Of a stretch of DNA of 38,970 nucleotides, positions 28,092 through 36,297 are shown one piece after another. Numbering within the stretch: position 1 is the first letter of the stretch; the number at the start of each line of letters is the position of its first letter. The position numbers and the translations under genes were made by a program. The stretch spans positions 1-38,970 of the forward strand of contig CADBRU010000019.1 in assembly GCA_902797165.1 (NCBI GenBank). The letters run 5' to 3'. The notes beneath the pieces are model-generated. The model was not told where the DNA came from and ran no database searches. It was given only the letters and a program-made list of their open reading frames with translations. This DNA comes from an uncultured Elusimicrobium sp. (GTDB taxonomy: Bacteria; Elusimicrobiota; Elusimicrobia; Elusimicrobiales; Elusimicrobiaceae).

Positions 28092-29817
28092 CTTGGTTTT
28101 GTTCAATTAACTTGCGTATGTCTTCACTATTGCCGGCAAGTAAGGCCGCTTGGGCCGCGTCGGCACATGCTTCAAAATTTAAATTACGTATCCGGTTTTT
28201 AACGCGCAGGAACATACGCGGCGGCACGGATAAAATATCCGTTCCCAGTCCCAATAACATGGGAATCATCTTTTCATCGGAGGCAATTTCTCCGCAAATA
28301 CTGACGGTTTTACGCCGTTGGTGGGCAGTTTGTATGATTTGGTGGATGGTGCGTAGTACCGCCGGATGGCAAGGATCATACATATGTGCTACTTCCGGGT
28401 TTACGCGGTCCACCGCCACTAAATACTGAATTAAATCGTTCGTACCGATGGAAATAAAATCCATATCCGCAATCATGCCGTCTAGTGCTATGGCGGCGGA
28501 AGGCACTTCAATCATAGCCCCCAAAGATACTTTGTTAAGCGGGCGTTTGCCTTCCTGTTCAAATTCGGCCAATGCTTTATCTAGTGCAGCGCGTACATGG
28601 CGCATTTCTTCTACGGAAGATACCATCGGCACCATAATTTTAATTTGTGCCGGTACTTCGCACGCGGTGCGCACTAAAGCACGCAGTTGCGTATGCATCA
28701 GTTCGGGATTTTTCAAAAATAAACGAATCCCGCGGCACCCCATAAATGGGTTATTGTCTTTGTCAAATTCGTCTAACGGAAAATCAGGTAATTTGTCAGC
28801 ACCCAAATCAGCCAAACGAATAATGACCGGCCGCATATCGAAACGTTTGGCAATGGCCAAATAGGCCTGATATTGTTCTTCTTCCGTGGGCGGTTTGGGC
28901 GTGTTCATAAATAAAAATTCCGTGCGCATTAGCCCTAGACCATCGGTAATTAATTTTCGATCTTCCTTACTGTCCGTACGCGGGTCAAAATTGACCATCA
29001 GTTGCACGTTGCGCCCGTCGGCAGTTACGGTGGGCAAATGATTAATGGTTTTGAGTAAGGACTCGGCTTTTTTGATTTCTTTTTGTATCTTTTTGTAGCG
29101 CGCTAAGGTGTATCTGTCCGGATTTAAGATAAGCAGCCCGTTTTCTCCGTCCGCTATCACGGTATCGCCGTTTTTAATTTGTCTAAAAGCATTGTATAAG
29201 CCGACTACTGCCGGTATGCGCATGCTTTGCGCCAGTAATGCGGTATGACTGGTTTTGCCGCCTTGATCTGTGCAGAAGGCAATCACTTGGTGTTCTTTTA
29301 AGTTGAGTGTGTCTGAGGGATACAAGTCCCGCGCAATTAAAACGGAAGGCGTTTGAATGCTGCTCCAAAAAGATTCTTTTCCACCGGATAAATGATTGAC
29401 TAGGCGCTTGCCTACATCAAAAATATCATTGCGCCGCTCTTTAAAAAAATTGTCTTCTATTTTTTCAAAAGAGGCAGCCAATTCCTTAAGCGTAAAGAAA
29501 ATAGCCGCTTGCGCAGACATGTGCTCTTGTTTGATTTTACGTAGCGTAGCATCTTTGAGCATAGGGTCCTGTAAAATCATTTTATGCATGGACATCAGAT
29601 TGGCATATTCGGGGCCCAAGGTGTCACGTAATTTCTGTTCAAAGCCGTCTAAATCTTTTAATGTTTTTTCAAGCGCGCCGGTAAATTGAAGAATTTCATG
29701 TTTGATTTGGGTAGCATCGACATATTGATTGGTAATAGCAAAATCTGCCGACGGCAACAATAATGCCGGGCCGATGGCTACTCCGGGACTGGCCGGTACC
29801 CCTTTAATTACAAACAT
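28078..29817 (-). CDS. ptsI: PTS enzyme I (phosphoenolpyruvate-protein phosphotransferase)
   Basis: EI takes phosphate from phosphoenolpyruvate and passes it to HPr, the first step of all PTS transport. The 579 aa product has the phosphorylated His191 in GGKTSHTALLAQS, an N-terminal HPr-binding helical domain, and the C-terminal PEP-binding TIM barrel with LMRTEFLFM, PFMGCRGIRLFL and SIGTNDLIQYL. The start is directly adjacent to the ptsH stop (TAA-ATG) with GAGGAG 6 bases upstream inside ptsH. Confidence 0.98.
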   Translation of the reverse strand: MFVIKGVPASPGVAIGPALLLPSADFAITNQYVDATQIKHEILQFTGALEKTLKDLDGFEQKLRDTLGPEYANLMSMHKMILQDPMLKDATLRKIKQEHMSAQAAIFFTLKELAASFEKIEDNFFKERRNDIFDVGKRLVNHLSGGKESFWSSIQTPSVLIARDLYPSDTLNLKEHQVIAFCTDQGGKTSHTALLAQSMRIPAVVGLYNAFRQIKNGDTVIADGENGLLILNPDRYTLARYKKIQKEIKKAESLLKTINHLPTVTADGRNVQLMVNFDPRTDSKEDRKLITDGLGLMRTEFLFMNTPKPPTEEEQYQAYLAIAKRFDMRPVIIRLADLGADKLPDFPLDEFDKDNNPFMGCRGIRLFLKNPELMHTQLRALVRTACEVPAQIKIMVPMVSSVEEMRHVRAALDKALAEFEQEGKRPLNKVSLGAMIEVPSAAIALDGMIADMDFISIGTNDLIQYLVAVDRVNPEVAHMYDPCHPAVLRTIHQIIQTAHQRRKTVSICGEIASDEKMIPMLLGLGTDILSVPPRMFLRVKNRIRNLNFEACADAAQAALLAGNSEDIRKLIEQNQDEDS

Positions 29818-30087
29818 TTAAAACTCCTCGTTAAATTTATTTTTAAACAAATCTGCTAAAGCCGCCATGGCCTGTTGCTCATCTGAACCATCGCATTGTA
29901 TTTGCAGTGTAGATCCATATTCGGCCGCCAACATCATCACGCCCATGATGCTTTTGGCATTGACTTCTATTTGGTCTTTTATAATTTTGATATCACAAGT
30001 AAATTGTCCGGCCGTTTGCACCAGTAGCGCCGCCGGGCGGGCATGTAACCCTAAACGATTGCTGATTTTTATATCTTGTTTAATCAC
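29818..30087 (-). CDS. ptsH: PTS phosphocarrier HPr
   Basis: HPr carries phosphate from EI to EIIA. The 89 aa protein has the active His15 in LGLHARPA and a regulatory Ser46 in NAKSIMGVMML, the site that HPr kinase modifies in Gram-positives and some Gram-negatives; its kinase HprK is encoded upstream in the same operon. The start codon is GTG, preceded by GGGG at 7 bases (30098-30095). It lies 13 bases after the EIID gene. Confidence 0.98.
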   Translation of the reverse strand: MIKQDIKISNRLGLHARPAALLVQTAGQFTCDIKIIKDQIEVNAKSIMGVMMLAAEYGSTLQIQCDGSDEQQAMAALADLFKNKFNEEF

Positions 30088-30100
30088 TCCGGTTCCCCTT

Positions 30101-30922
30101 TTAAAATAAACAAACGACAGTGAAAATTATTACGGTCGTCAAATACAAATACACGTTGGGAATCTTAAGACGATGCGTAATAAAAGAAAACAATACGAAA
30201 AATGAAATAAGTATCGTATGTACCGCAAATTGTAAATTAAATTCTTCCACCGTGCTCAAATAAGATCCGATGGCAAAAAGAATCATCAGTATAGTAAAAA
30301 TAACTCCGATTTTCTTAAGCCAATAAATCGTTTTATTCCAATCAAAATAAGTTAGCCCAAAACAGGAAGAGGGATCAGCCGAATAACTGATTTTGATTCC
30401 TTTCCACCGTACAAACCAAGCCAACGCATTATAAAGCGTAAATATAAATATCGGAGCAATCCACAGTACCCATGAGGCAGGTTCGTAGGTGTTTTGTGTT
30501 TCAAAGAAATTAACTCCCAGTAGTATCCACAGTAAAACGGCTATCAGTAGCGTAAGCGGTTTAATCGTACCCCAGAATAAACGATCTCCTATAGAAGCGG
30601 CCGTAATGGATAAGGCACGGCGTGTTTCGGTCCACTCAAATACTTTTTCTTTGTACTCCGCTATTGATTGCGTACTTGCAATGGCTTCTTCCTGTTTAGC
30701 CATAGCACCGTAGCAGAAAGAACTCATGACCGGATGCGTGTTAAAGGTATCTAAGTAGCGTTGCAAAACGGTAGGAAATGCCCCCGGGTCTTGCTTATAT
30801 AAACGTTGCAGAAAGGGCAACATCACAAAAGCAAAACCTAAATTTTGGTATTTGACATAATTCCACCCGGCTTGCAGGAAGAAGGAACGAAAGAACATAT
30901 TTGCGCGCATCCAAAAATTCAT
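30101..30922 (-). CDS. PTS mannose-family EIID component
   Basis: One of the two membrane subunits of the mannose-type sugar permease. The 273 aa product starts MNFWMRANMFFRSFFLQAGWNY (soluble N-terminal helix typical of EIID), has the conserved NLGFAFVMLPFL and NTHPVMSSFCYG...EE motifs, and three to four membrane segments in the C-terminal half. It begins 3 bases after the EIIC stop. Sugar specificity (mannose, glucose, fructose or amino sugars) cannot be read from the sequence. Confidence 0.93.
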   Translation of the reverse strand: MNFWMRANMFFRSFFLQAGWNYVKYQNLGFAFVMLPFLQRLYKQDPGAFPTVLQRYLDTFNTHPVMSSFCYGAMAKQEEAIASTQSIAEYKEKVFEWTETRRALSITAASIGDRLFWGTIKPLTLLIAVLLWILLGVNFFETQNTYEPASWVLWIAPIFIFTLYNALAWFVRWKGIKISYSADPSSCFGLTYFDWNKTIYWLKKIGVIFTILMILFAIGSYLSTVEEFNLQFAVHTILISFFVLFSFITHRLKIPNVYLYLTTVIIFTVVCLF

Positions 30923-30925
30923 ATG

Positions 30926-31531
30926 CTACCTCGTTTTCAGCCGAAAAACCGGTAATAAAGCCGCCAATCCGATCCAAGGCACGGCCAAATAGGCCAGTTG
31001 GAATGCCAAATGTATTTTGGGGGTTAAGTACGGAAATACCGCCAGTATCGCCCACGTGCTTAACCAAATAGTTAAAGAGACAAATACAAAAGTTACCAAA
31101 GCCGATAGCAGTAAATTAGCACATAAAGTGTGCCAAATAACCCGCGGGCTTTTGGCAATTTTTATTTCCAGATAAACTAACCATGTAAAACGGGTCTTGC
31201 GTAAATAAGCGTCTATATGAGAGTACAGTAAGGCGGCAGCAATGCCGATAAAAAACCCGAAATATAATTCAATACCTGTTTGATGCAAGGCAAGCGGGAT
31301 CACGGTGGCCACTACTCCGCTGGGGGGAATCACACCTCCTAGCGGTGAAATATCTGCTCCCAACAATTCCGCAAAGACGCCGATTTGTATGCCCGCCATT
31401 ACATCCCCGGTAAGCAGTCCGAAAATCGGCCCGGCCACTAACGGACGCGACACCAATGTTTGAAAAACATAGGTCGTGTCTAATTCCAGTAGTGCCGCCA
31501 TTGCGCTAAGCAGTAACGTAGTGCTCATCAT
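30926..31531 (-). CDS. PTS mannose/sorbose-family EIIC component
   Basis: The 201 aa polytopic protein forms the substrate channel with EIID. It shows AALLELDTTYVFQTLVSRPLV near the start and GIQIGVFAELLGADISPLGGVIPP (split here: GIQIGVFAELL, then PLGGVIPPSG), a conserved EIIC block. It is shorter than common EIIC proteins of about 250 residues, mainly in the C-terminal half, but short forms occur in deltaproteobacteria-like systems. The start ATG overlaps the EIIB stop (ATGA); a second ATG follows directly and either could be used. Confidence 0.88.
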   Translation of the reverse strand: MMSTTLLLSAMAALLELDTTYVFQTLVSRPLVAGPIFGLLTGDVMAGIQIGVFAELLGADISPLGGVIPPSGVVATVIPLALHQTGIELYFGFFIGIAAALLYSHIDAYLRKTRFTWLVYLEIKIAKSPRVIWHTLCANLLLSALVTFVFVSLTIWLSTWAILAVFPYLTPKIHLAFQLAYLAVPWIGLAALLPVFRLKTR

Positions 31532-31998
31532 AACTGTAAAATATCTTTTATCGAAATAGATTTGGAACTGGGCACTTGCCGGGTTTCAATCTCTATTCCT
31601 AAGTCATTGAGTATTTTTAAGGTTGTTTTATCCAACTCACTCACAAATACATTTTCGGCTAATTTTTGTGCTTGCTCTTTATAATGCATACCCCCTATGT
31701 TGACGGATTTAATTTGCAGTCCGTCTTCCAATAAGGGTTGTAAATCTTGCAAAGAACGCATCAGAAGTAAGATGCGTTTGGGAGAATCGGTAATGTATTT
31801 GACGCAGTTTTTCGGTTCCAAAACCGTCAAGTCATATTCAAACGGTAAAGATAAACGCAATAAATTTTTGTTTAAGTGTTTTTCTTGCGCTTTGGAACAG
31901 GGGACGACTACCTCATCAATATTGAGTTCCGGCAGCCAAGCCTGTACGACTTGTCCGTGTACCAAACGGTCATCCACCCGCGCAAATATAATCGGCAT
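31528..31998 (-). CDS. PTS mannose-family EIIB component
   Basis: Cytoplasmic 156 aa phosphotransfer protein. The phosphorylated His14 lies in the family motif RVDDRLVHGQVVQAW. It receives phosphate from EIIA and gives it to the sugar at the EIIC-EIID channel. EIIA and EIIB are separate genes here, not fused as in E. coli ManX. It begins 1 base after the EIIA stop and overlaps EIIC by 4 bases. Confidence 0.96.
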   Translation of the reverse strand: MPIIFARVDDRLVHGQVVQAWLPELNIDEVVVPCSKAQEKHLNKNLLRLSLPFEYDLTVLEPKNCVKYITDSPKRILLLMRSLQDLQPLLEDGLQIKSVNIGGMHYKEQAQKLAENVFVSELDKTTLKILNDLGIEIETRQVPSSKSISIKDILQL

Positions 31999-31999
31999 A

Positions 32000-32404
32000 T
32001 TACAGTCCTTTAATTAAAAGTTCGGTTGCATTGATAACGGCCCGTTTTCCGTCCGATTCGATTTTTTCCGCCAACTCTTTGTCATTTAATTTTTTGCGGC
32101 TGTTTAAGGCGGTAAGCAGCATGCTTAAATTCAGCCCGGTAATGACATGGCATTTAGCATAATCTTTGGCGGTGGTCAGTGCAATATTGGTAGCACTCCC
32201 GCCGAAAATATCGGTTAATATAATTACGCCTTCCGACGCATCGGCAATTAATTCTTTAAGGGCTTGGGTGCCTTGTTCAATAGACGTAGAAGTGGTAACG
32301 GAAAGCGTTTGCACCCCTTCGGCGGCTTTGCCCAAAATTTGCGAAGCCGTTTGCAACATTTCTTTGGCTAAATTGCCGTGTGTAACTAAAATAAGTTTTA
32401 CCAT
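32000..32404 (-). CDS. PTS mannose-family EIIA component
   Basis: Cytoplasmic 134 aa EIIA of the mannose type. The active His9 lies in LVTHGNLA, and [15 protein letters not shown] is the family dimer/active-site motif. It overlaps the end of rapZ by 7 bases. A lone EIIA can also sense sugar flux; here all partner EIIB, C and D genes follow. Confidence 0.97.
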   Translation of the reverse strand: MVKLILVTHGNLAKEMLQTASQILGKAAEGVQTLSVTTSTSIEQGTQALKELIADASEGVIILTDIFGGSATNIALTTAKDYAKCHVITGLNLSMLLTALNSRKKLNDKELAEKIESDGKRAVINATELLIKGL

Positions 32405-33255
32405 AATTCAATATCCCTGTGAAATTCCGAGGCGCTCAGCCCCAGTTCGCGCAATGTTTCGGCCAGTTGGTGGGCCATAAAAACACTGCGGTGTTTGCCG
32501 CCGGTGCAACCGATGGCAATGGTCAAATAACTTTTCCCTTCTTTAATATATTGCGGAATTAAATACTTGATCAGATCCGCAAAACGGTCCGCAAAATCTT
32601 GTGATTGCGGAAAAGACAAAATATAATCTTGTACGTCTTTATCAAGACCTGTCTTTTCTTTCAACTCTTTGACATAATACGGATTAGGCAAAAAACGCAC
32701 ATCCATTACAATATCGGTATCTTTGGGAATACCGTTTTTGAACCCAAATGACACGACGGAAATTTGCATTTCACCTTCTTTTTTAAGTTCCAGTAGGGCG
32801 GAAATTTTTTCCTTAAGTTCACCCAGTTTCAAATCCGTAGTGTCAATCACTTTGTCGGATGCGATTTTGATGGGTTTTAATAAATCTTGTTCGTGTTCAA
32901 TGGCCGCTACCAACTTGCGATGGAGCGGATGTTTGTGTTTGGTTTCGGAGAAGCGGCGGATCAAACATTCTTCCGAAGCATCTAAAAAGATAACTTTGGC
33001 GGTAAAATCTTCTTTGGTGATTTTTTTAAGTAAAGAGGGCAACTCTTTAAGGCGCTCCCCTTCCCGTATGTCAATACCCAGTGCTACATCGGGCAGTTCC
33101 GGATGTTGAGTAACATACGAAATGAAATCTTGAAACAGAGCCAGCGGCAAGTTGTCTACACAGTAGAAACCCAAATCACCAAACATTTTAAGTGCCTGAG
33201 ATTTACCTGCTCCGCTCATGCCGGTAATAATAAATAATTTACGCTTCTTCTGCAT
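32398..33255 (-). CDS. rapZ: RNase adapter/nucleotide-binding protein RapZ (YvcJ family)
   Basis: The 285 aa product has Walker A GMSGAGKS at residues 12-19 and the C-terminal block with [20 protein letters not shown]. In E. coli RapZ directs RNase E to the sRNA GlmZ to control GlmS and amino-sugar synthesis; in Bacillus YvcJ is a GTPase linked to competence. RNA role here is unproven. Its overlap of 17 bases with hprK and its neighbours in the PTS gene block are common across bacteria. Confidence 0.96.
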   Translation of the reverse strand: MQKKRKLFIITGMSGAGKSQALKMFGDLGFYCVDNLPLALFQDFISYVTQHPELPDVALGIDIREGERLKELPSLLKKITKEDFTAKVIFLDASEECLIRRFSETKHKHPLHRKLVAAIEHEQDLLKPIKIASDKVIDTTDLKLGELKEKISALLELKKEGEMQISVVSFGFKNGIPKDTDIVMDVRFLPNPYYVKELKEKTGLDKDVQDYILSFPQSQDFADRFADLIKYLIPQYIKEGKSYLTIAIGCTGGKHRSVFMAHQLAETLRELGLSASEFHRDIELW

Positions 33256-34198
33256 GGTTCCTCTTGTTGCGCTTTACGCGGTTCATTACTTTTTTACTAA
33301 ATTGCTGCGCGGTCAAAATACCGCGGGCTTTGAGTTGTTGATTGCGGGCGGCCACTTCTATCAGTACCGCCAAATTCCGCCCGGACGTAACAGGCAAGGT
33401 AAGGGACGGAATATCTACATCTAAAATTTTGGTGGTCTTTTGATCGACCCCCAAGCGGTCTATATTTTTGGCGGGAGGGACCAACACAACTTCCATTTCA
33501 ATATTGGTCTCGTCCAAAGTTGCCCCTACGCCAAAGAGTAAATCAATGTCCAAAATCCCCAAGCCCCGCACTTCCATGTAGTGCTTGAGCATTTCGGGGC
33601 AGGAGCCAACTAAATAGCGCCCCCACCGTTTTTGCACTTCTACCACATCATCGGCAATTAAAATGTGACCGCGTTTGATAAGTTCCAGTGCGCATTCACT
33701 TTTGCCGATGCCGGCCTCTCCGCGAATGAGCACCCCTATACCGCTCACGTTTAACAGCACCCCGTGCACGTGGGTAACGGGGGCTAATTGCTCATCTAAA
33801 AATCGTCTTAACTCCGCCGAAAAATCTGCCAGTGAAAGCGAGGTGGTAAGCAAAGGTACTTCCGCTTGCAAACACGCTTTGCGCAGTGCCGGAGGCGGAT
33901 TTAAACTTTCAATCATAATCATGCAGGGCACTTGTCCTTCTGCCAGCATGTTAATAATGGCGGCTTGTAATAAAACCGGTTTGGTTTTAACACAAAATCC
34001 GTATTCGGCCTTTCCGAACAGTTGAATGGCATCCGGCAAGAAATGTTCCATATGCCCGCATAAAGCCAGACCGGGCCGGTTGATGTTTGCCGAGGAAATA
34101 TTACGCTGCAAATACCTTTTTCCGCAGACCAACTCCAAGTGAAGACGTTTCACTTGGAGTAAGTCTGTCACGGTGATATGTTTGGTAAATTGCCGCAT
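33239..34198 (-). CDS. hprK: HPr kinase/phosphorylase
   Basis: HprK phosphorylates HPr at Ser46 using ATP or pyrophosphate and reverses it with phosphate, linking carbon supply to catabolite control. The 319 aa product has Walker A GEAGIGKS at 160-167 followed by LIADDVVEV and the signature [11 protein letters not shown]. The N-terminal domain (1-130) is the usual one. HPr from the same operon keeps Ser46, so the pair should be functional. It starts 7 bases after hpf. Confidence 0.97.
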   Translation of the reverse strand: MRQFTKHITVTDLLQVKRLHLELVCGKRYLQRNISSANINRPGLALCGHMEHFLPDAIQLFGKAEYGFCVKTKPVLLQAAIINMLAEGQVPCMIMIESLNPPPALRKACLQAEVPLLTTSLSLADFSAELRRFLDEQLAPVTHVHGVLLNVSGIGVLIRGEAGIGKSECALELIKRGHILIADDVVEVQKRWGRYLVGSCPEMLKHYMEVRGLGILDIDLLFGVGATLDETNIEMEVVLVPPAKNIDRLGVDQKTTKILDVDIPSLTLPVTSGRNLAVLIEVAARNQQLKARGILTAQQFSKKVMNRVKRNKRNHAEEA

Positions 34199-34205
34199 TT
34201 AATTT

Positions 34206-34757
34206 TTATTTCTTTTTAATGGGTTTAATTAAACCGTATGTACCGTCTAAACGTTTGAAGATCAAATTGATTTGTTTGGAATCTTCGTCGAGGAACATCC
34301 AGAAAGAATAGCCCAAACGTTCCATTTCATAGGCGGCATCTTCCGGATTCATGGGAGATACTTCTACTTGTTTAATGACGGAAAATTTAACATCATTGGC
34401 CGGCAAAATCAAGTGGTCGGTAAACGTGGCCATATCTTCGAGCATCGGGGCTTTTTTGGCGGTGCGTTTAGATTTAGATTTGCTTTTGGCTTTTTTCATT
34501 TGTGCTTCGGCTTTGGTTACGGCTGCATCAATGGCTTTATATAAATCGTGTTCCACTGCGGAAGCCGAGATAGTGCCCTTAGAGCCGGTATGTACAATCA
34601 GTTCGGCGCGTTGGTTGATTTTCTTCTCGACAGAGAGTAACACTTGTGCCCAAGCGACATTGTCAAAGTAATTTTCGATTTTGCTTACGCGGGCTTGTAC
34701 GAATTGTTTAATAGCCGGGGTAAGTTTAATGTTTTTTGCGGTAATTTTGATTTCCAT
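34206..34757 (-). CDS. hpf: Ribosome hibernation promoting factor, long form
   Basis: HPF binds the 30S decoding region in starved cells. The 183 aa length and two-domain layout mark the long form, which dimerises ribosomes to 100S: N-terminal S30AE domain (MEIKITAKNIKLTPAIKQFV), a Lys/Ser-rich basic linker (KKAKSKSKSKRTAKK) and the C-terminal dimerisation domain (MNPEDAAYEMERLGYSFWMF). GGAGG lies 4-5 bases before the ATG. It is the first gene of the minus-strand operon through lepA. Confidence 0.96.
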   Translation of the reverse strand: MEIKITAKNIKLTPAIKQFVQARVSKIENYFDNVAWAQVLLSVEKKINQRAELIVHTGSKGTISASAVEHDLYKAIDAAVTKAEAQMKKAKSKSKSKRTAKKAPMLEDMATFTDHLILPANDVKFSVIKQVEVSPMNPEDAAYEMERLGYSFWMFLDEDSKQINLIFKRLDGTYGLIKPIKKK

Positions 34758-34796
34758 ATATCCTCCGTATTTTTTAACGGGAAACCCGTAGTCTAT

Positions 34797-34826
34797 ATTT
34801 AATCATTATATTTGGCTAGGTGTCAA
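34797..34826 (-). promoter_or_regulatory. Putative promoter of the hpf-hprK-PTS operon
   Basis: Read leftward: TTGACA (34826-34821), 18-base spacer, TTAAAT (34802-34797). The transcript would have a leader of about 33 bases with a small ACGGG-TTT-CCCGT hairpin (34789-34777) just before the ribosome site. Confidence 0.45.
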
Positions 34827-34953
34827 TAAACGCGTACTGAAAAAGGGGTTAAATAAATGAAATTTTATTTCTTAACTCAAATTTATTAGAATAAGAGAGT
34901 AGGGATAGGAGTATGATTTTTCAAAAGCCCTGATCCGGCTGATTAAAATTTAT

Positions 34954-35154
34954 CTGTTTTTGGAATCCCAAAGAAAGGGGGCACTGCCTCGTGCAGTACC
35001 ATTCACGCCAAAAACAGTCGTATTTAAGGTGGCAGTAATTCGGCTTAATTACCCGAATCATTGTCACCAAATGTTTGCATCACAGGAATGTGATGCAAAC
35101 TACGGCTGTTTGTTTCGGAGCGCGTGAATGGTCTTCGAACAAACAGCCGTTTTT
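34954..35154 (+). ncRNA. Candidate structured RNA or regulatory leader upstream of the GT8 gene
   Basis: The 448-base gap 34758-35205 has no gene. On the plus strand it contains nested and successive perfect stems: CTGTTTTTGG (34954-34963) pairs CCAAAAACAG (35008-35017) and encloses CCC/GGG (34967-34969 with 34977-34979) and a hairpin ACTGC/GCAGT (34983-34987 with 34993-34997) extended by GG/CC. Next GGTGGCA plus ATTCGG pairs CCGAAT plus TGTCACC (35028-35068), then GTTTGCATCAC/GTGATGCAAAC (35073-35100, loop AGGAAT), and last ACGGCTGTTTGTT/AACAAACAGCCGT (35102-35150) followed by T4. I match it to no known riboswitch or 6S, SRP, RNase P or tmRNA motif. It could be a stand-alone small RNA or an attenuator of the glycosyltransferase operon. 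Confidence 0.5.
35102..35154 (+). terminator. Terminator-like hairpin before the GT8 gene
   Basis: Perfect 13-bp stem ACGGCTGTTTGTT (35102-35114) with AACAAACAGCCGT (35138-35150), 23-base loop, then TTTTA. The long loop is unusual. It ends 51 bases before the GT8 ATG. Part of its 5' arm (CTGTTTGTT, 35106-35114) is also complementary to AACAAACAG at codons 3-6 of the gene (35213-35221). Confidence 0.6.
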
Positions 35155-35205
35155 ATGGTTACTTATGGCCTTTTTCTTTGTGCAAACAAAAACAAAGGAG
35201 AGACT

Positions 35206-36249
35206 ATGAGCAAACAAACAGTTGTAGAAGAATTAAAACCGCGTACGCAAGATGAAATATCCATCGTGATGTCTTGTGATGATAATTATGCACCCTATTT
35301 GGCCACTACACTGCAGTCCATTATTGATAATGCAAAGCAAGAAAACTATACAGTATATATTTTGGTAGAAAAATTGAGTAAGGATATAGAACGGAACTTA
35401 TTAAAAATGGCTACGGAGAAAGTACATGTCCGGCACATAAATGTGAAAAACCAAATAGAACAATATTCTGCGGACTTGTTTTTTACCCATTGGTACTTCT
35501 CTATAGCAATATATTACCGTCTATTTATTCCGTACATTTTTAAATATTTCAAGAAAGTTATTTATTGTGATTGTGATGCTATCTTTATGGTAGATCCGGC
35601 AGATTTATATCAAGAAGATATAATCGGGAAATTAATGGCAGGAGTGGTGGACTTTGGCGTTTTTAATTTGATACACAAAAAAGATACATATTATACCGAT
35701 ATATTGAAACTTAAAAATCCGGCAAATTATATTAATTCCGGTTTGCTGATTTTTAATATCCCTGACTTATTAAGTTATCATTTTACCGAAAAATGTATGG
35801 AGTGTTTACAACGTCTTAAAAATCCAAAATTTCCGGATCAGGATATTATTAATGTAGTGTGCGAAGATAAAATAGCATTTTTGGATTTCTCTTGGAATAT
35901 GCTCGGATATTTAGGGATAGAGGCTGACTTATACATTCCAAAGGACAAAATGGCGGAGTATAAACAAGGATTGGAAAATCCTAAATTTATGCATTTTGCC
36001 GGACGAGCAAAACCTTGGAATGATTTAGACATCCTATATGCCAATGTATGGTGGAAGTATGCACGGAAAACCCCGCTTTATGAACAAATGAGGAAAATGT
36101 TTTTTGATCGATTCTCAAGGAACAGTTCTCGTTTTAATTATATTCGATGCAGTATTTTGTTTTATTTGACTTGGGGAAAACGCAAACAACACTATATGGA
36201 CAAAAAACACCATTTGAAAAGATGTTTGGAAAAATTCAAGCATTTTTAA
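35206..36249 (+). CDS. Glycosyltransferase, GT8 family
   Basis: AAAGGAGAG ends 2 bases before the ATG at 35206; an in-frame ATG at 35128 falls in the terminator loop and is rejected. The 347 aa product has the GT8 layout: SIVMSCDDNYAPYLATTL start, the metal-binding D122-C-D124 in YCDCDAIFM, NSGLLIFNI, and HFAGRAKPW near residue 263. It should transfer a hexose from UDP- or similar sugar with retention, most likely onto LPS, capsule or a surface glycan. The C-terminus is basic. The DNA is more AT-rich than the housekeeping genes. Confidence 0.9.
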   Translation: MSKQTVVEELKPRTQDEISIVMSCDDNYAPYLATTLQSIIDNAKQENYTVYILVEKLSKDIERNLLKMATEKVHVRHINVKNQIEQYSADLFFTHWYFSIAIYYRLFIPYIFKYFKKVIYCDCDAIFMVDPADLYQEDIIGKLMAGVVDFGVFNLIHKKDTYYTDILKLKNPANYINSGLLIFNIPDLLSYHFTEKCMECLQRLKNPKFPDQDIINVVCEDKIAFLDFSWNMLGYLGIEADLYIPKDKMAEYKQGLENPKFMHFAGRAKPWNDLDILYANVWWKYARKTPLYEQMRKMFFDRFSRNSSRFNYIRCSILFYLTWGKRKQHYMDKKHHLKRCLEKFKHF

Positions 36250-36297
36250 CAAAAATCTTTGGTTGCTCGAATATTACTTATTCTCGGAGTGCAAAAT

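Noticed and set aside
34777..34789. ACGGG-AAA-CCCGT as a terminator
   Set aside because: The stem is only 5 bp and on neither strand is it followed by a T-run; it lies in the hpf leader.
34758..35205. Known riboswitch, 6S, SRP RNA, RNase P RNA or tmRNA in the large gap
   Set aside because: None of the consensus cores I know (such as GGAAGGAAGCAGCC of SRP RNA or GAGGAAAGTC of RNase P) is present; it is kept only as an unassigned structured RNA.
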